A stretch of DNA of 64,000 nucleotides, taken from Amedibacterium intestinale. GTDB taxonomy: Bacteria; Bacillota_I; Bacilli_A; Erysipelotrichales; Erysipelotrichaceae. The translations under genes and the position numbers were made by a program. The stretch is from the NCBI RefSeq assembly GCF_010537335.1, contig NZ_AP019711.1, forward strand, positions 806,001 to 870,000, in the 5' to 3' direction. Below the pieces are notes generated by a model that searched no databases, was not told the origin of the DNA, and worked only from the letters and a program-made list of their open reading frames with translations. Shown here in pieces: positions 24,550 to 33,886 of this stretch; position 1 is the stretch's first letter, and each line of letters opens with the position of its first letter.

Positions 24550-24577
24550 GATACCAACTCCTTTCTGTACAAACTAC

Positions 24578-25276
24578 CTATTTGTTTTTTAAAGCCTGTA
24601 CTTCCTCTTCACTAAGCCATCTCCACTCACCTGTTTGCAAGTTTTCATCTAGCCGTAAAGAGCCCATAGAAATACGTTTCAAATAAAGGACTTCATTACC
24701 TACAGCTGACATCATTCGTTTTACCTGATGATATCTTCCTTCTTCAATTGTTAAATAACAATGATAATCATCTATCACTTCAACTTTTGCAGGTTTAATC
24801 ACTTTCTCATCTAATACGATACTCCCATTTTCTAAAATTTCAATATCTTCTTTTGATAAGATATTTTTCATTTCTACATAATATGTTTTCTTCACATGGT
24901 GTTTTGGTGACAACAAGAAATGGGAAAGTTTTCCATCATTTGTAATCAGCAATAACCCTTCCGTATCTATATCTAGTCTTCCAACTGGAAAACAGTCTTT
25001 TGGCAGCGAAGCACCAATACAATCCAGTACTGTTTCATGAACCTCATCTACGGTTGCGCTAATGACACCACTTGGTTTGTTTAACATAAGATATACCATA
25101 GTTTCATAATAAATTTCTTCTCCATCAACGCAAACAACATCATGAACTTCATCAATATGAACATCATCTTTTATAACGATTTCTCCATTTACTGTTACAT
25201 GTTTTTTTCGAATCAGAAGTTTCACTTCTTTTCTAGTGCCCACTTGTGCATGAGCAAGATATTTATCTAATCTCAT
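24578..25276 (-). CDS. rsuA: 16S rRNA pseudouridine synthase (RsuA family)
   Basis: 232 residues. An N-terminal S4 RNA-binding domain (MRLDKYLAHAQVGTRKE and on, residues 1-60) precedes the catalytic domain with the GRLDIDTEGLLLITNDG motif (about 99-115) holding the catalytic Asp. The RsuA/RluB group modifies rRNA; the small size and S4 domain fit RsuA (U516 of 16S rRNA). It starts 13 bases after the flippase stop and is probably cotranscribed with it. Confidence 0.85.
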   Translation of the reverse strand: MRLDKYLAHAQVGTRKEVKLLIRKKHVTVNGEIVIKDDVHIDEVHDVVCVDGEEIYYETMVYLMLNKPSGVISATVDEVHETVLDCIGASLPKDCFPVGRLDIDTEGLLLITNDGKLSHFLLSPKHHVKKTYYVEMKNILSKEDIEILENGSIVLDEKVIKPAKVEVIDDYHCYLTIEEGRYHQVKRMMSAVGNEVLYLKRISMGSLRLDENLQTGEWRWLSEEEVQALKNK

Positions 25277-25288
25277 AGTTTACTCCAT

Positions 25289-26929
25289 TTATCTTTTAAT
25301 TTTCGCTAAAATTTTGTTGAAATCTAATTTCAATAATACTTGAGGAAGCTGGAAAATATACGTAAATATAAAATATGCAAGAGCAGATATACCACCAGCG
25401 ACAAGCAATTGGATAAGTGCCATCATTCTGCCTGCCTCATATTCACTATCAAAACCAAGCATAAACATTATTTGTGCTACTCCCCAAATAACAAAACAGC
25501 CAGCTGCAATGACAATTAATTTATGAAAGGTATATTTCCAGTTAATATGAAGTACTTTTGTCATTTCATAAATTGATAAAACAACATTGGTTCCTAATGC
25601 AATCATTGAAGAAACAGCAAGACCTGGATACCCAAAATATTTCAATGAAAGAAAACTCAATGAAAATTTAATGATTGTTTGTATAAAAATATTTCGTACA
25701 GATGTTCGACGCATATTTGTTGCGATCAAAATACTATTTATTACTGGAAGAATCGTATTTAACAACGCAACAAAAGAAAACCAGCGTACAATATCTGCTG
25801 CCAAAGGAATATCCGCTGCAACTTTTGTCGGATATAAGGTAACGATTAAAGGTTCGGCAAAAACAAACAGACAAAAAGCTACAGGAATCGCAATGTATAA
25901 AACAAGATCAATACATTCACAAATATTTTTCTTAACTGTTTTTGTATTATTTTCTGCCATTGCACTTGAAATATGAGGAATGATTGCAGAAGAAAATCCA
26001 GGTCCTAAAACCATAGGAATACTGCTTAATTTAACAAGAGAGTAAGTTATTACAGAAGCAATCACTGTAACTTCATGTGCACTATATTTATGTGCTTCTA
26101 ATCCTTTTGATAAAAAGAAAGTGTTGATGATACTATCGCTATATCCCATTAATGCCACAAGCATAAAAGGAATAGAAACAATTAAAAGCTCTTTAATAAT
26201 AATTTTTGCACTTACAGAAGACTTCATCTCCTGTTTTTTGGCAAGTTCACGTATCTGCACCATACGTTTTCGATCATATAATTTTAAATGAATCAATGCT
26301 GTAATTGCCGCTACACTAGTTGAGAAAACACCAAAATAAACTGCCCATAAATGATCTTTACAAAACAAATAAACAGCAACACTGGATGCCACCAGTACGA
26401 AAGTCGCATTGGCAAGCTGTTCTAACACCTGTGAAAAAGAATATATTTCCATTTCTTTTAGACCTTGATAATATCCACGAAGGCTTGATAAAATTGGAAC
26501 GAAAAACAAAGCAAAACTAGATGCAACAAGAGCCCATCGAAAATCTGTAACATTTCCTTCACCTTCAGAACTAATCATCATTTCTGCAATAGGTGTTGAA
26601 AAAATAATCAGCAAAAGCATCATGACAAAACCTAGGGATATCATCAAACGACTGCTTATCTTTTTTACATACAGAGATGTTTCATAATCCCCTTTGCTAA
26701 CATAACGTGCAACAAGAGAGGCAATCGCAAAAGGAAAACCTGCCTGACATACACTTAAAAGATACATGTACCATGTCTGTGTCATTCCATAGTACAGTAC
26801 ATTGACAGAAGAACCTAAAATATCATTAAACGGTATAGAATACAGCAATCCTATTAATTTTGAAAAAAAGATACCCGCAGAACTTACCAAAGCTCCTGCA
26901 ATAATTGATTTTTTTGTATTACTACTCAT
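25289..26929 (-). CDS. MurJ/SpoVB-like polysaccharide flippase
   Basis: 546 residues with about 14 membrane helices of the MOP superfamily. Features include AGALVSSAGIFFSKLIGLLYSIPF at the start and GYSDSIINTFFLSKGLEA in the middle. Such proteins move lipid-linked cell-wall or capsule precursors, and SpoVB acts in spore cortex formation. The pairing with rsuA follows the gene order of other Firmicutes (ytgP-ytzG region in Bacillus). Either MurJ (YtgP) or SpoVB is possible. Confidence 0.85.
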   Translation of the reverse strand: MSSNTKKSIIAGALVSSAGIFFSKLIGLLYSIPFNDILGSSVNVLYYGMTQTWYMYLLSVCQAGFPFAIASLVARYVSKGDYETSLYVKKISSRLMISLGFVMMLLLIIFSTPIAEMMISSEGEGNVTDFRWALVASSFALFFVPILSSLRGYYQGLKEMEIYSFSQVLEQLANATFVLVASSVAVYLFCKDHLWAVYFGVFSTSVAAITALIHLKLYDRKRMVQIRELAKKQEMKSSVSAKIIIKELLIVSIPFMLVALMGYSDSIINTFFLSKGLEAHKYSAHEVTVIASVITYSLVKLSSIPMVLGPGFSSAIIPHISSAMAENNTKTVKKNICECIDLVLYIAIPVAFCLFVFAEPLIVTLYPTKVAADIPLAADIVRWFSFVALLNTILPVINSILIATNMRRTSVRNIFIQTIIKFSLSFLSLKYFGYPGLAVSSMIALGTNVVLSIYEMTKVLHINWKYTFHKLIVIAAGCFVIWGVAQIMFMLGFDSEYEAGRMMALIQLLVAGGISALAYFIFTYIFQLPQVLLKLDFNKILAKIKR

Positions 26930-26943
26930 GTACTACTTCCTTT

Positions 26944-27510
26944 CTAATGCACTTTTGATTGACCAGAATCCGAAGTTTCTTTTACACCTTTCGCATTATC
27001 CCCTTTTTCTTGTGCATAATTGCAATTAAAGAATACACGAGATGTATTACGCAAAGAAGCATCCTTCCAGGTTACCATAACATTGATAGAAAACTGATCA
27101 CTTTTCGAAATGGAGTCTAATACGAAACCAGAAATAAATCCTTTTTTTCCATAAGCCTGATAAGGAATCATATTATACTGCATGTCCGCGTCATCACCTA
27201 ATAAACCTAAACATGGATATACGCTATTGTTGCTGTCAACTTCCTGATCAACTGCTATCGCCTGAATGTTGTACATTGCCACCTGCGGATTAGAAATTTC
27301 AATTTCATATTTATATGTGTTGTCTTTTTGTTTATATACATGCATTTTATAATCAAAAGGAATATTTTTAGATTCGATTCCTTTATTATTAGCAACTGCA
27401 TCAATATAGCTCTCATAGATTTTTATACTTTCGATTTCTTTTGAATTACTTGAACTGCATCCAGTTAACACAAGTAATAAACAAAGGAAAACTAAACATA
27501 GTCTATGCAT
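26944..27510 (-). CDS. lipoprotein, unknown
   Basis: About 188 residues, ATG at 27510 seven bases after GAGGTG (an in-frame TTG two codons earlier is less good). An N-terminal signal with lipobox VLTGC gives lipid-modified Cys18, followed by a Ser-rich linker. The rest is a beta-rich domain of about 160 residues with the strand-like YKYEIEISNPQVAMYNIQAI. No known family. It is the upstream neighbour of the flippase gene, 14 bases apart. Confidence 0.75.
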   Translation of the reverse strand: MHRLCLVFLCLLLVLTGCSSSNSKEIESIKIYESYIDAVANNKGIESKNIPFDYKMHVYKQKDNTYKYEIEISNPQVAMYNIQAIAVDQEVDSNNSVYPCLGLLGDDADMQYNMIPYQAYGKKGFISGFVLDSISKSDQFSINVMVTWKDASLRNTSRVFFNCNYAQEKGDNAKGVKETSDSGQSKVH

Positions 27511-27719
27511 TGCCAATCACCTCATTTTTAATTATAACAAGTTTCTTCCTTTTTAGCGAATCTTTTTTGTTGTTGTTGAAAATTTACTCCATATATTAAA
27601 AAATGCTTCTATCACATTGTAAAGAGATTGATTAAGTTCAATACCCTAATATCTCAAAACAATTTATATAATAAAAGCATTTCTATTCATCATTTTTCTA
27701 GGATAAAGCAAGCGATGAT

Positions 27720-29555
27720 TTATTTTTCATCTATGAAATATACTTTATACCACAATAAGAACGTATAAATTGTATATACTTTACGACCATTATTTGTTTT
27801 CTGATGATAGTGGTCATCTAATAATTTATTGATACGTTCCTTATCAAAGAATTCACTTACAAAATCCATTGTAAAAACATCTTTTACTCGTTTATAATAT
27901 TTTTCTTCTAAAATCCATTTTGAGAATGGAACTGGAAAACCTTTTTTAGGTCGTTTTGCCCATTCTTCAGGCAATACTTTATAAGCAGATTCACGAAGTA
28001 CATATTTAGTAAGTCCATTTTGTAACTTATACTCACTTGGGATTTTCGAAGCCAATTCCATAACTTTTTTATCCAGGAATGGTACACGAAGTTCCAATGA
28101 ATGTGCCATCGTCATTTTATCAGCCTTTAACAAAATGTCATTAGGCTGCCATAAATGAAGATCCAGATACTGTTTCTTTGTTAATTCATCAGCATCTTTA
28201 ACTTTATCAAAATATGGTTTTGTAATCTCATGCAGAGATGGTGCTTTCTGATAATTAGGAGTTAATACTTTAACGGCATCCTTTTCATCAAAAATATGTG
28301 CCTGTCCAATATACCAGTCTTCTACATTTAAGCCATTTCTTTCCATGAAGTCGCGACCTCTAAATTTTGGAAGATGTGTAGCAAAATTTCCTAAAGCATG
28401 ACGAAGACCTTTTGGAAGCTTTCGATATTTCTTTTCCATATCGCTAAGTGCATAAGAATCGTATCCTCCAAACAATTCATCTGCTCCTTCACCAGAAAGT
28501 ACAACTGTAACATGTTCTTTCGCAAGTCTTGACAAGAAATAAAGTGGTACAGCAGATAAATTCGCATGAGGTTCATCAGAGTAATACTGAATGTTTTCCA
28601 TTTCATCAAAAAACTCATCTGGCTGAATCGTTTTATTTACGTTTTTAATTCCTAAGATCTCACTTAATTCTTCTGCATATCCAACTTCACTAAACCCTTT
28701 ATTTTCAAATCCTACAGAGAAAGTCTGATCTGGACGCAAGCATTCTGTAATATAGCTGGAATCCACACCTCCTGAAAGAAATGATCCAACCTTAACATCA
28801 CTGATTTTATGATACTTTACAGAATCACGCATAACTTTCTCGATTTCTTCTACATAAGAAGCAAAGCTTTTTTCTTCCCTATGAAACTGGAAGGAATGGT
28901 ATGTTTCGATTTCCATTTTTCCATTTGCATACGTAAAGCAATGCCCTGGTTCTAATTTATATACACCTTTAAAGAAAGTTTCATTTAAAGCAGAATACTG
29001 GAATGTCAAGTATGGTTTCAACGCACTTTTATTCATCTCTTTATGGAAACAAGGATGTTCTATAAAAGATTTGATTTCTGATCCAAAAAGAAATGCATCT
29101 TCTGTATTTGAATAATAAAATGGTTTAATACCAAACATATCTCTTGCGCCAAACATTACATTTGTCTTTGTGTTCCATATAACAAATGCAAACATCCCTC
29201 TTAATTTTGTAACGATATCTTTCCCATATTCTTCAAATCCATGAATTATAACTTCTGTATCTGTATGTGTAAGAAAGGTATGTCCTTTTGAAACCAAATC
29301 TTCCTTGATTTCCTGGAAGTTGTAAATTTCTCCATTAAAAACGATGACAAGATCTTTGTTTTCATTATAGATAGGCTGACTTCCATGTTCTAAATCTATA
29401 ATACTTAAACGACGAAAACCTAATGCTGCTTTTTCATCAACATAAGTTCCAGCACTGTCCGGCCCGCGATGAATAATACGATTCATCATATTTTCTAAAG
29501 CTATTTTCTTTGTTTCTATATTGTTTTTATCAATAAATCCTACAAATCCACACAT
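27720..29555 (-). CDS. asnB: asparagine synthetase (glutamine-hydrolysing)
   Basis: 611 residues. The glutaminase domain begins at MCGFVGFID with Cys2 as nucleophile and continues with NGEIYNFQE; the synthetase domain has SVGSFLSGGVDSSYI (ATP-pyrophosphatase loop, about residues 248-262), followed by LSGEGADELFGGY. It converts aspartate plus glutamine to asparagine. It is a single gene with ribosome site AGGAAG; the 160 bases after it hold no clear gene. Confidence 0.94.
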   Translation of the reverse strand: MCGFVGFIDKNNIETKKIALENMMNRIIHRGPDSAGTYVDEKAALGFRRLSIIDLEHGSQPIYNENKDLVIVFNGEIYNFQEIKEDLVSKGHTFLTHTDTEVIIHGFEEYGKDIVTKLRGMFAFVIWNTKTNVMFGARDMFGIKPFYYSNTEDAFLFGSEIKSFIEHPCFHKEMNKSALKPYLTFQYSALNETFFKGVYKLEPGHCFTYANGKMEIETYHSFQFHREEKSFASYVEEIEKVMRDSVKYHKISDVKVGSFLSGGVDSSYITECLRPDQTFSVGFENKGFSEVGYAEELSEILGIKNVNKTIQPDEFFDEMENIQYYSDEPHANLSAVPLYFLSRLAKEHVTVVLSGEGADELFGGYDSYALSDMEKKYRKLPKGLRHALGNFATHLPKFRGRDFMERNGLNVEDWYIGQAHIFDEKDAVKVLTPNYQKAPSLHEITKPYFDKVKDADELTKKQYLDLHLWQPNDILLKADKMTMAHSLELRVPFLDKKVMELASKIPSEYKLQNGLTKYVLRESAYKVLPEEWAKRPKKGFPVPFSKWILEEKYYKRVKDVFTMDFVSEFFDKERINKLLDDHYHQKTNNGRKVYTIYTFLLWYKVYFIDEK

Positions 29556-29684
29556 ATTCTCACTCTTCCTACTTCTATTTCAACGACATGTGAACTTATT
29601 ATAGCATAGAAGTAATTAAAAAAACATTAAAAAAGCGTGATTTTCGTAAAGAAAGAATCCTCCTACTCATCACAGCTTTTTTAC

Positions 29685-29849
29685 TTATTTTCCATCTTTG
29701 CAACGGAAAGACTGACATTTTGTTTCATGACAGTCATTTGGCATTACACAGTTATCACAATCCACACGAATGGTCTGTGCATGGCAGCGGTCCTGATTGT
29801 GATATACACAATTTCTTACACTGCATAAAATTTCAGTTTTGTTCTGCAT
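29685..29849 (-). CDS. DUF1540 cysteine-rich protein
   Basis: 54 residues from ATG 29849 after GGAGGTGG. Eight cysteines in two blocks, CSVRNCVYHNQDRCHA and CDNCVMPNDC, ending with TKCQSFRC, match the DUF1540 pattern. Small Cys-rich proteins like this probably bind metal. Hairpin GC-rich sequence just after the gene (29630-29680) may be its terminator. It is a short gene easily missed in annotation. Confidence 0.75.
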   Translation of the reverse strand: MQNKTEILCSVRNCVYHNQDRCHAQTIRVDCDNCVMPNDCHETKCQSFRCKDGK

Positions 29850-29891
29850 GGGTTCCACCTCCATAAACTAGTATGGGTTATAAAAGCAATT

Positions 29892-30068
29892 TTATTCCTC
29901 ATAAACCAGCAAAGCAGAAAAACAGTAAATTTGTGTTTCCTCATATATACATGCTGCTGTAGAAAAACGAATATCTTTCATCTTTATATTCGGATGCTCC
30001 TTGAAAAAAGCATTGATTGCCTGCGTTAAATCATCTTCATGTTCTTCATCAAATACCTTTACCTTCAT
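29892..30068 (-). CDS. cse60: sporulation protein Cse60-like
   Basis: 58 residues if started at ATG 30068 (a frame to 30092 adds eight residues). The pattern MKVKVFDEEHEDDLTQAINAF and the ending IYCFSALLVYE match Cse60, a small protein of the mother cell in Bacillus sporulation whose gene is under sigma-E control. Role in the spore is unknown. It starts 44 bases after dapA and may belong to the dipicolinate operon. Confidence 0.75.
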   Translation of the reverse strand: MKVKVFDEEHEDDLTQAINAFFKEHPNIKMKDIRFSTAACIYEETQIYCFSALLVYEE

Positions 30069-30112
30069 ATTATCACCATCAAAAGCATACATCTAACAAC
30101 AAAAATATTGTG

Positions 30113-30958
30113 TCAGAATTTATAGTATGCATCAATAACATCTTTTGTAGATTTTGTTATTGAAGTCATTGGAAGACGAAGGATATTTTCACACTCGCCT
30201 TTTTTATGAAGAATATATTTTATACATGCTGGTGAAGGTTCCATAAATACAATCGAAGCCTCTTTTTTCAATCGTTTTCGAAGAACATTATCTTTTCTTC
30301 CCTCTTCTAAAAAACGTTTCATTTCTAAAAGATTATCATGGGCCATTACCGAAATAATTCCATCCATGCCAGCATCTATACTTTCATCCAAAAGTTCATC
30401 TTCACCACTGTATACAAGAAAACTTGAAACATCCCTCTTTATGTTTTCTACAATGGAAAAATCACTGTTTGCATGTTTCAAAGCTACAATATTGGAAAAA
30501 TCATGTACGAGCTGATATAGCGTTTCATAGGCAAGTGCCACCTTGCAGCGAGATGGAATATTATAAAGCATGATCGGTTTTTCACTTACATGTGCACATG
30601 CAGCAAAGTGCTGATAAATCCCTTGTTGAGATGGCTTGTTGTAATAAGGTACAACAAGCAAATAACCATCAATATCATAAGAATTTAATCTGCGTATCAT
30701 GGAACAGGTAGATGCTGTACAATTACTTCCACATCCCATCCATATTTCACAGCGATGTTTTACTTTTTCAATTACAAAACGAAGGATCTCTAGCTTTTCT
30801 TCTTCCATCAATGTCGGTGTTTCTGCAGTCGTCCCACATACAACAAATCCATCTGCTCCCTCCTGCAGCAGACGTTCTATGATATGAGCCAGTGCATCAT
30901 AATCAACACGATTCTGTTTTGTAAAAGGAGTAATAAGAGCCACCATGATTTTACTCAT
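30113..30958 (-). CDS. dapA: 4-hydroxy-tetrahydrodipicolinate synthase
   Basis: 281 residues, TIM barrel of the DapA family. The start MVALITPFTKQNRVDYDAL, the GTTAETPTL loop, the YNIPSR motif (around residue 130) and the Schiff-base lysine in IVALKHAN are visible. It condenses pyruvate with aspartate semialdehyde. The gene starts immediately after dpaB (TAAATG junction), so its product very probably feeds dipicolinate formation in sporulation, as dapA does in the Bacillus spoVF operon. Confidence 0.88.
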   Translation of the reverse strand: MSKIMVALITPFTKQNRVDYDALAHIIERLLQEGADGFVVCGTTAETPTLMEEEKLEILRFVIEKVKHRCEIWMGCGSNCTASTCSMIRRLNSYDIDGYLLVVPYYNKPSQQGIYQHFAACAHVSEKPIMLYNIPSRCKVALAYETLYQLVHDFSNIVALKHANSDFSIVENIKRDVSSFLVYSGEDELLDESIDAGMDGIISVMAHDNLLEMKRFLEEGRKDNVLRKRLKKEASIVFMEPSPACIKYILHKKGECENILRLPMTSITKSTKDVIDAYYKF

Positions 30959-31540
30959 TTAGTTTCCTCCCAGCAAAATCGGCTGTATTTGTTCATTTTC
31001 AAGTGCTTTTTGACACGTTTCTTCTATCAAAGACCACTCTGCAACAATGCTTCTTTCTTTTTCAAATGGTGCATCCTGACGGAATGGAATCGCATAAAAA
31101 TTACGATAATTTAATAGTGAAAAAATATTTTTCGCACTACTGCCTAGCCCATCATTTGTCGCAATTCCAAACACAATATTTTTTTTATTTCTAAGCATAG
31201 CCTTTGCGGCAAGTGTTACTGGATGATCATAATCTCCATTTGCTATCTTTGATGCGACACTGGCCGTCATAGGCGCAATTACCATCAAATCAAAATATTT
31301 TCTAGGTCCAATCTGCTCTGCTTTCTGTATGGTATGAAGAATTGGATGCGTGGATAGTTGTTGTAACTGATTTAAAAATTCTTCTGCTTTAAAGAAACGA
31401 GTATCTGTAGAAAAAACATTTTCACTTACCACAAACTGTACATCATTGCATTCACATAAAGATTTGATTTCATCTAATACTTTTGCATGATTACAGAAAG
31501 AGCCACAAATCCCAAATAAAATGCGCTTATCTTTCAACAC
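30959..31540 (-). CDS. dpaB: dipicolinate synthase subunit B
   Basis: 193 residues, flavoprotein-like fold. GTG start at 31540 after GGAGG, overlapping the dpaA end by 14 bases. Seen patterns are KRILFGICGSFCNHAKVLDEI, DLMVIAPMTASVASKIANG and DHPVTLAAKAMLRNKKNIVFG. SpoVFB (DpaB) acts with DpaA to oxidise dihydrodipicolinate to dipicolinate in the mother cell; dipicolinate is then pumped into the spore core. Confidence 0.92.
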   Translation of the reverse strand: MLKDKRILFGICGSFCNHAKVLDEIKSLCECNDVQFVVSENVFSTDTRFFKAEEFLNQLQQLSTHPILHTIQKAEQIGPRKYFDLMVIAPMTASVASKIANGDYDHPVTLAAKAMLRNKKNIVFGIATNDGLGSSAKNIFSLLNYRNFYAIPFRQDAPFEKERSIVAEWSLIEETCQKALENEQIQPILLGGN

Positions 31541-32297
31541 TTACTTTCCTCCTAACATAATTTGCGATGATATTGCCAGCACTGATACAGGCAAAACGTC
31601 CAGGCAGATTTCCAAGTCGTTTATAAATGATACCATTGCTTTTCAAGAAACTTTCATCAAAGAAACAAGGAGTAGAAATATCTAGTATCACAGGTTTTTT
31701 CTCCCATTGAAGAAGTCTTTTTTCTTCTAGAATTTTTCCTGTTGCTGTATGCACGATAATATCTCCACATTCTTTCCAATCCTGATAGGATATAAAGTCA
31801 TCTTGCTTCTGTGCATTTCTTCTTATCACTCTTACATCAACCTGAAGATTTTTTAACATCTGATATATCGCCTTTCCACAATGCCCATATCCCACAATAT
31901 CTATTTTCGTGGAATATATACTTTTATTAGTGGCTTCTAATATTTCTGACAAAACACCTTCTGCAGTTAATATCGCATTTTCATCAATAACAGATTCATC
32001 ATTCATATAACAGTCTAATGAAAAATGACATAACGGTGCTTTAACATCCGTACCACTAAATAGTTTTACTTCCTTTCCTTGTATATGCCAGAAGCGACTA
32101 GGAATATGCATACTCTTTCCTTGTATAACTATATTTCCCTCTGTATCCATGCCCTTTACAGGTAAAATCAAAACATCCAGCTGAGGTAGGGTCAACCAAT
32201 CAGTAGATTCATCAATAGAGATAACTTCAAAGTCTTTTGATAAGTTGTTTTTTATTTGACACATCCTTTGATCACTGCACAAAACACCTGCTTTCAT
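31527..32297 (-). CDS. dpaA: dipicolinate synthase subunit A
   Basis: 256 residues, Rossmann-type dehydrogenase subunit. The N-terminal domain resembles a NAD(P)-dependent dehydrogenase partner with LPVKGMDTEGNI; the Rossmann motif GYGHCGKAIYQMLK is around residue 144. With DpaB it makes dipicolinic acid for the spore core. It is the first gene of the operon, with a strong ribosome site (AAGGAGG) and a possible mother-cell sigma promoter just upstream. Slightly shorter than the roughly 300-residue Bacillus protein. Confidence 0.92.
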   Translation of the reverse strand: MKAGVLCSDQRMCQIKNNLSKDFEVISIDESTDWLTLPQLDVLILPVKGMDTEGNIVIQGKSMHIPSRFWHIQGKEVKLFSGTDVKAPLCHFSLDCYMNDESVIDENAILTAEGVLSEILEATNKSIYSTKIDIVGYGHCGKAIYQMLKNLQVDVRVIRRNAQKQDDFISYQDWKECGDIIVHTATGKILEEKRLLQWEKKPVILDISTPCFFDESFLKSNGIIYKRLGNLPGRFACISAGNIIANYVRRKVSVER

Positions 32298-32315
32298 AAT
32301 TTTCCTCCTTACTCC

Positions 32316-32341
32316 ATAGTATGAGCAGTGATAAATACGGT
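32316..32341 (-). promoter_or_regulatory. possible sigma-K/sigma-E promoter of the dpa operon
   Basis: On the minus strand, AC (32341-32340), 16 bases, then CATACTAT (32323-32316), close to the sigma-K pattern AC-N16/17-CATANNNTA. In Bacillus spoVF is transcribed by sigma-K. The predicted start lies very near the ribosome site, so the leader would be short. Confidence 0.4.
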
Positions 32342-32348
32342 TAAAGAA

Positions 32349-32368
32349 AAAAAGCCTCTCGGCTTTTT
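32349..32368 (-). terminator. tyrS terminator
   Basis: AAAAAGCC / GGCTTTTT stem with a 4-base loop and T-runs on both strands, between tyrS and dpaA. Confidence 0.8.
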
Positions 32369-32374
32369 GAATTT

Positions 32375-33607
32375 TTATTTATGTGTAATTACATAATAAT
32401 TACGTTTTCCTCTTTTAATTAATGTATCTTTATCATGAATAGCATTTGCACTAGATACTACAAATTCAACACTTGTTTGTTTTTCCCCATTAATCTGAAT
32501 AGAACCCTGGTTGATCCATTCTCTAGCTTCACGTTTACTAGAAGCAATACCTGCCTGAACTAAACAATCAGGTAAAAGAAGATTGTCTTCTACTTCTTTC
32601 TTTTCGAATCCTTTTAAAGCATCTCCCAACTCTTCTGCATTTAGTTCCTGGATATTTCCTCTAAATAAAGCATTTGTAATTTTTAATGCCTTTTCGTATT
32701 CTTCTTCACCATGAAGGAATGTAACAACTTCTTTTGCTAATGCTTTTTGTGCTTCACGTTTATGTGGTTCTGTTTTTACTTTTTCTTCCAATGCATCAAT
32801 TTCTTCTTTGTTTAAGAAAGTTAATTTCTTCAAGTAATCGATAACTTTCGCATCCTCAGAATTCACTAAGAACTGATACATTTCATACGCACTTGTTTTG
32901 TTTTTATCAAGCCATACAGTACCAGTTTCACTTTTTCCAAATTTTGTACCGTCAGCTTTTGTAATTAAAGGCATGGTTAAACCATAGCATTCTACATCCG
33001 CACCATGTTTTTTACGAATAAGTTCTAGACCACTTGTAATATTTCCCCACTGATCTTGTCCACCTAACTGTAAGGTACAGTTTTTTTCTTCATATAAATG
33101 CAAGAAATCCAATGCCTGTAACAGCATATAAGAGAATTCTGTATAACTAATTCCAGAATCTAAACGACGTTTTACTGTTTCTTTATTGATCATGTAGTTA
33201 ACATTAAAGAATTTTCCATAATCTCTTAAAAAATCAATAATGGTAATATCTTTTGTCCAATCCAAGTTATTTACCATTTCAAATCCAAACAATTCTTTGA
33301 TCTGCTTGCTTAAGCAATCATAATTATGCTGTAAAACTTCTTTTGTCAGCATATTTCTTTCTCCAGTAGCTTTTGGATCGCCAATAAATCCAGTTGCACC
33401 TCCAACAAGCATAATTGGATGATGTCCATGTTCTTTCAAACGTTTTGCACACAGCAAACTAGAATAGTGTCCAATATGCAAACTATCCCCCGTTGGGTCT
33501 GTTCCAATATAGAACGTCAATCCACCTTCGTTTAATTTCTCTTCTAAATCTGGACTTGTTACATCATTAATAAGCCCTCTCCATTTCAGTTCATCAAATA
33601 ATTTCAT
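32375..33607 (-). CDS. tyrS: tyrosyl-tRNA synthetase
   Basis: 410 residues from ATG 33607 (GGAAGGAAGAAG upstream). The frame continues upstream into the T-box terminator, but the first natural start is MKLFDELKWRG. Class I signatures: HIGHYSSLL (residues near 50) and KFGKSETGTVW (KFGKS); TyrS-specific GGQDQWGNITSG and a C-terminal S4 domain (KREAREWINQGSIQINGE). Charges tRNA-Tyr with tyrosine. Controlled by the T-box leader upstream. Confidence 0.95.
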   Translation of the reverse strand: MKLFDELKWRGLINDVTSPDLEEKLNEGGLTFYIGTDPTGDSLHIGHYSSLLCAKRLKEHGHHPIMLVGGATGFIGDPKATGERNMLTKEVLQHNYDCLSKQIKELFGFEMVNNLDWTKDITIIDFLRDYGKFFNVNYMINKETVKRRLDSGISYTEFSYMLLQALDFLHLYEEKNCTLQLGGQDQWGNITSGLELIRKKHGADVECYGLTMPLITKADGTKFGKSETGTVWLDKNKTSAYEMYQFLVNSEDAKVIDYLKKLTFLNKEEIDALEEKVKTEPHKREAQKALAKEVVTFLHGEEEYEKALKITNALFRGNIQELNAEELGDALKGFEKKEVEDNLLLPDCLVQAGIASSKREAREWINQGSIQINGEKQTSVEFVVSSANAIHDKDTLIKRGKRNYYVITHK

Positions 33608-33630
33608 ATGCTTCTTCCTTCCTAATAAAT

Positions 33631-33850
33631 AAAAAAAGCGCCCTTTTCCAAGGACGCTGTCATCGCGCGGTACCACCTTAGTTTTTCATAAAACGAAACA
33701 CTCTGTCCATTAACGCAGGAATTACGGCTTTACTTTTCATAAAGCAGCTCCAAGGTGTATTCCATAAACTTGCTCTACAGCTTTTCACCAGCCAGCTGTC
33801 TCTCTTTGCAGCAAAATTTTATGTACTCTGTCTTATCATCGCTGATTTGT
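33631..33850 (-). promoter_or_regulatory. T-box leader (tyrosine) of tyrS
   Basis: A 220-base leader. The T-box/antiterminator sequence TGGTACCGCG is at 33675-33666 and is followed by the terminator AGCGTCC...GGGCGCT plus seven T (to 33631). Stem I has AGAGAG and a specifier-like GAATACACC at about 33762-33754 in which TAC is the tyrosine codon, as expected for tyrS. Uncharged tRNA-Tyr would stabilise the antiterminator. Confidence 0.9.
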
Positions 33851-33854
33851 AATT

Positions 33855-33884
33855 AGTATATCTTATATATCCTGTAAAAGTCAA
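33855..33884 (-). promoter_or_regulatory. tyrS promoter
   Basis: TTGACT (33884-33879), 18-base spacer, TATACT (33860-33855), about 5 bases before the T-box stem region and just after the ccpA stop codon. Confidence 0.7.
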
Positions 33885-33886
33885 TC

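Noticed and set aside
27600-27690. asnB terminator from AAATGCTT / AAAGCATTT
   Set aside because: The arms are some 80 bases apart and imperfect; not a convincing terminator.
33608-33676. N-terminal extension of TyrS
   Set aside because: The extended frame runs through the T-box motif and terminator, which are RNA elements; the natural start is MKLFDEL at 33607.
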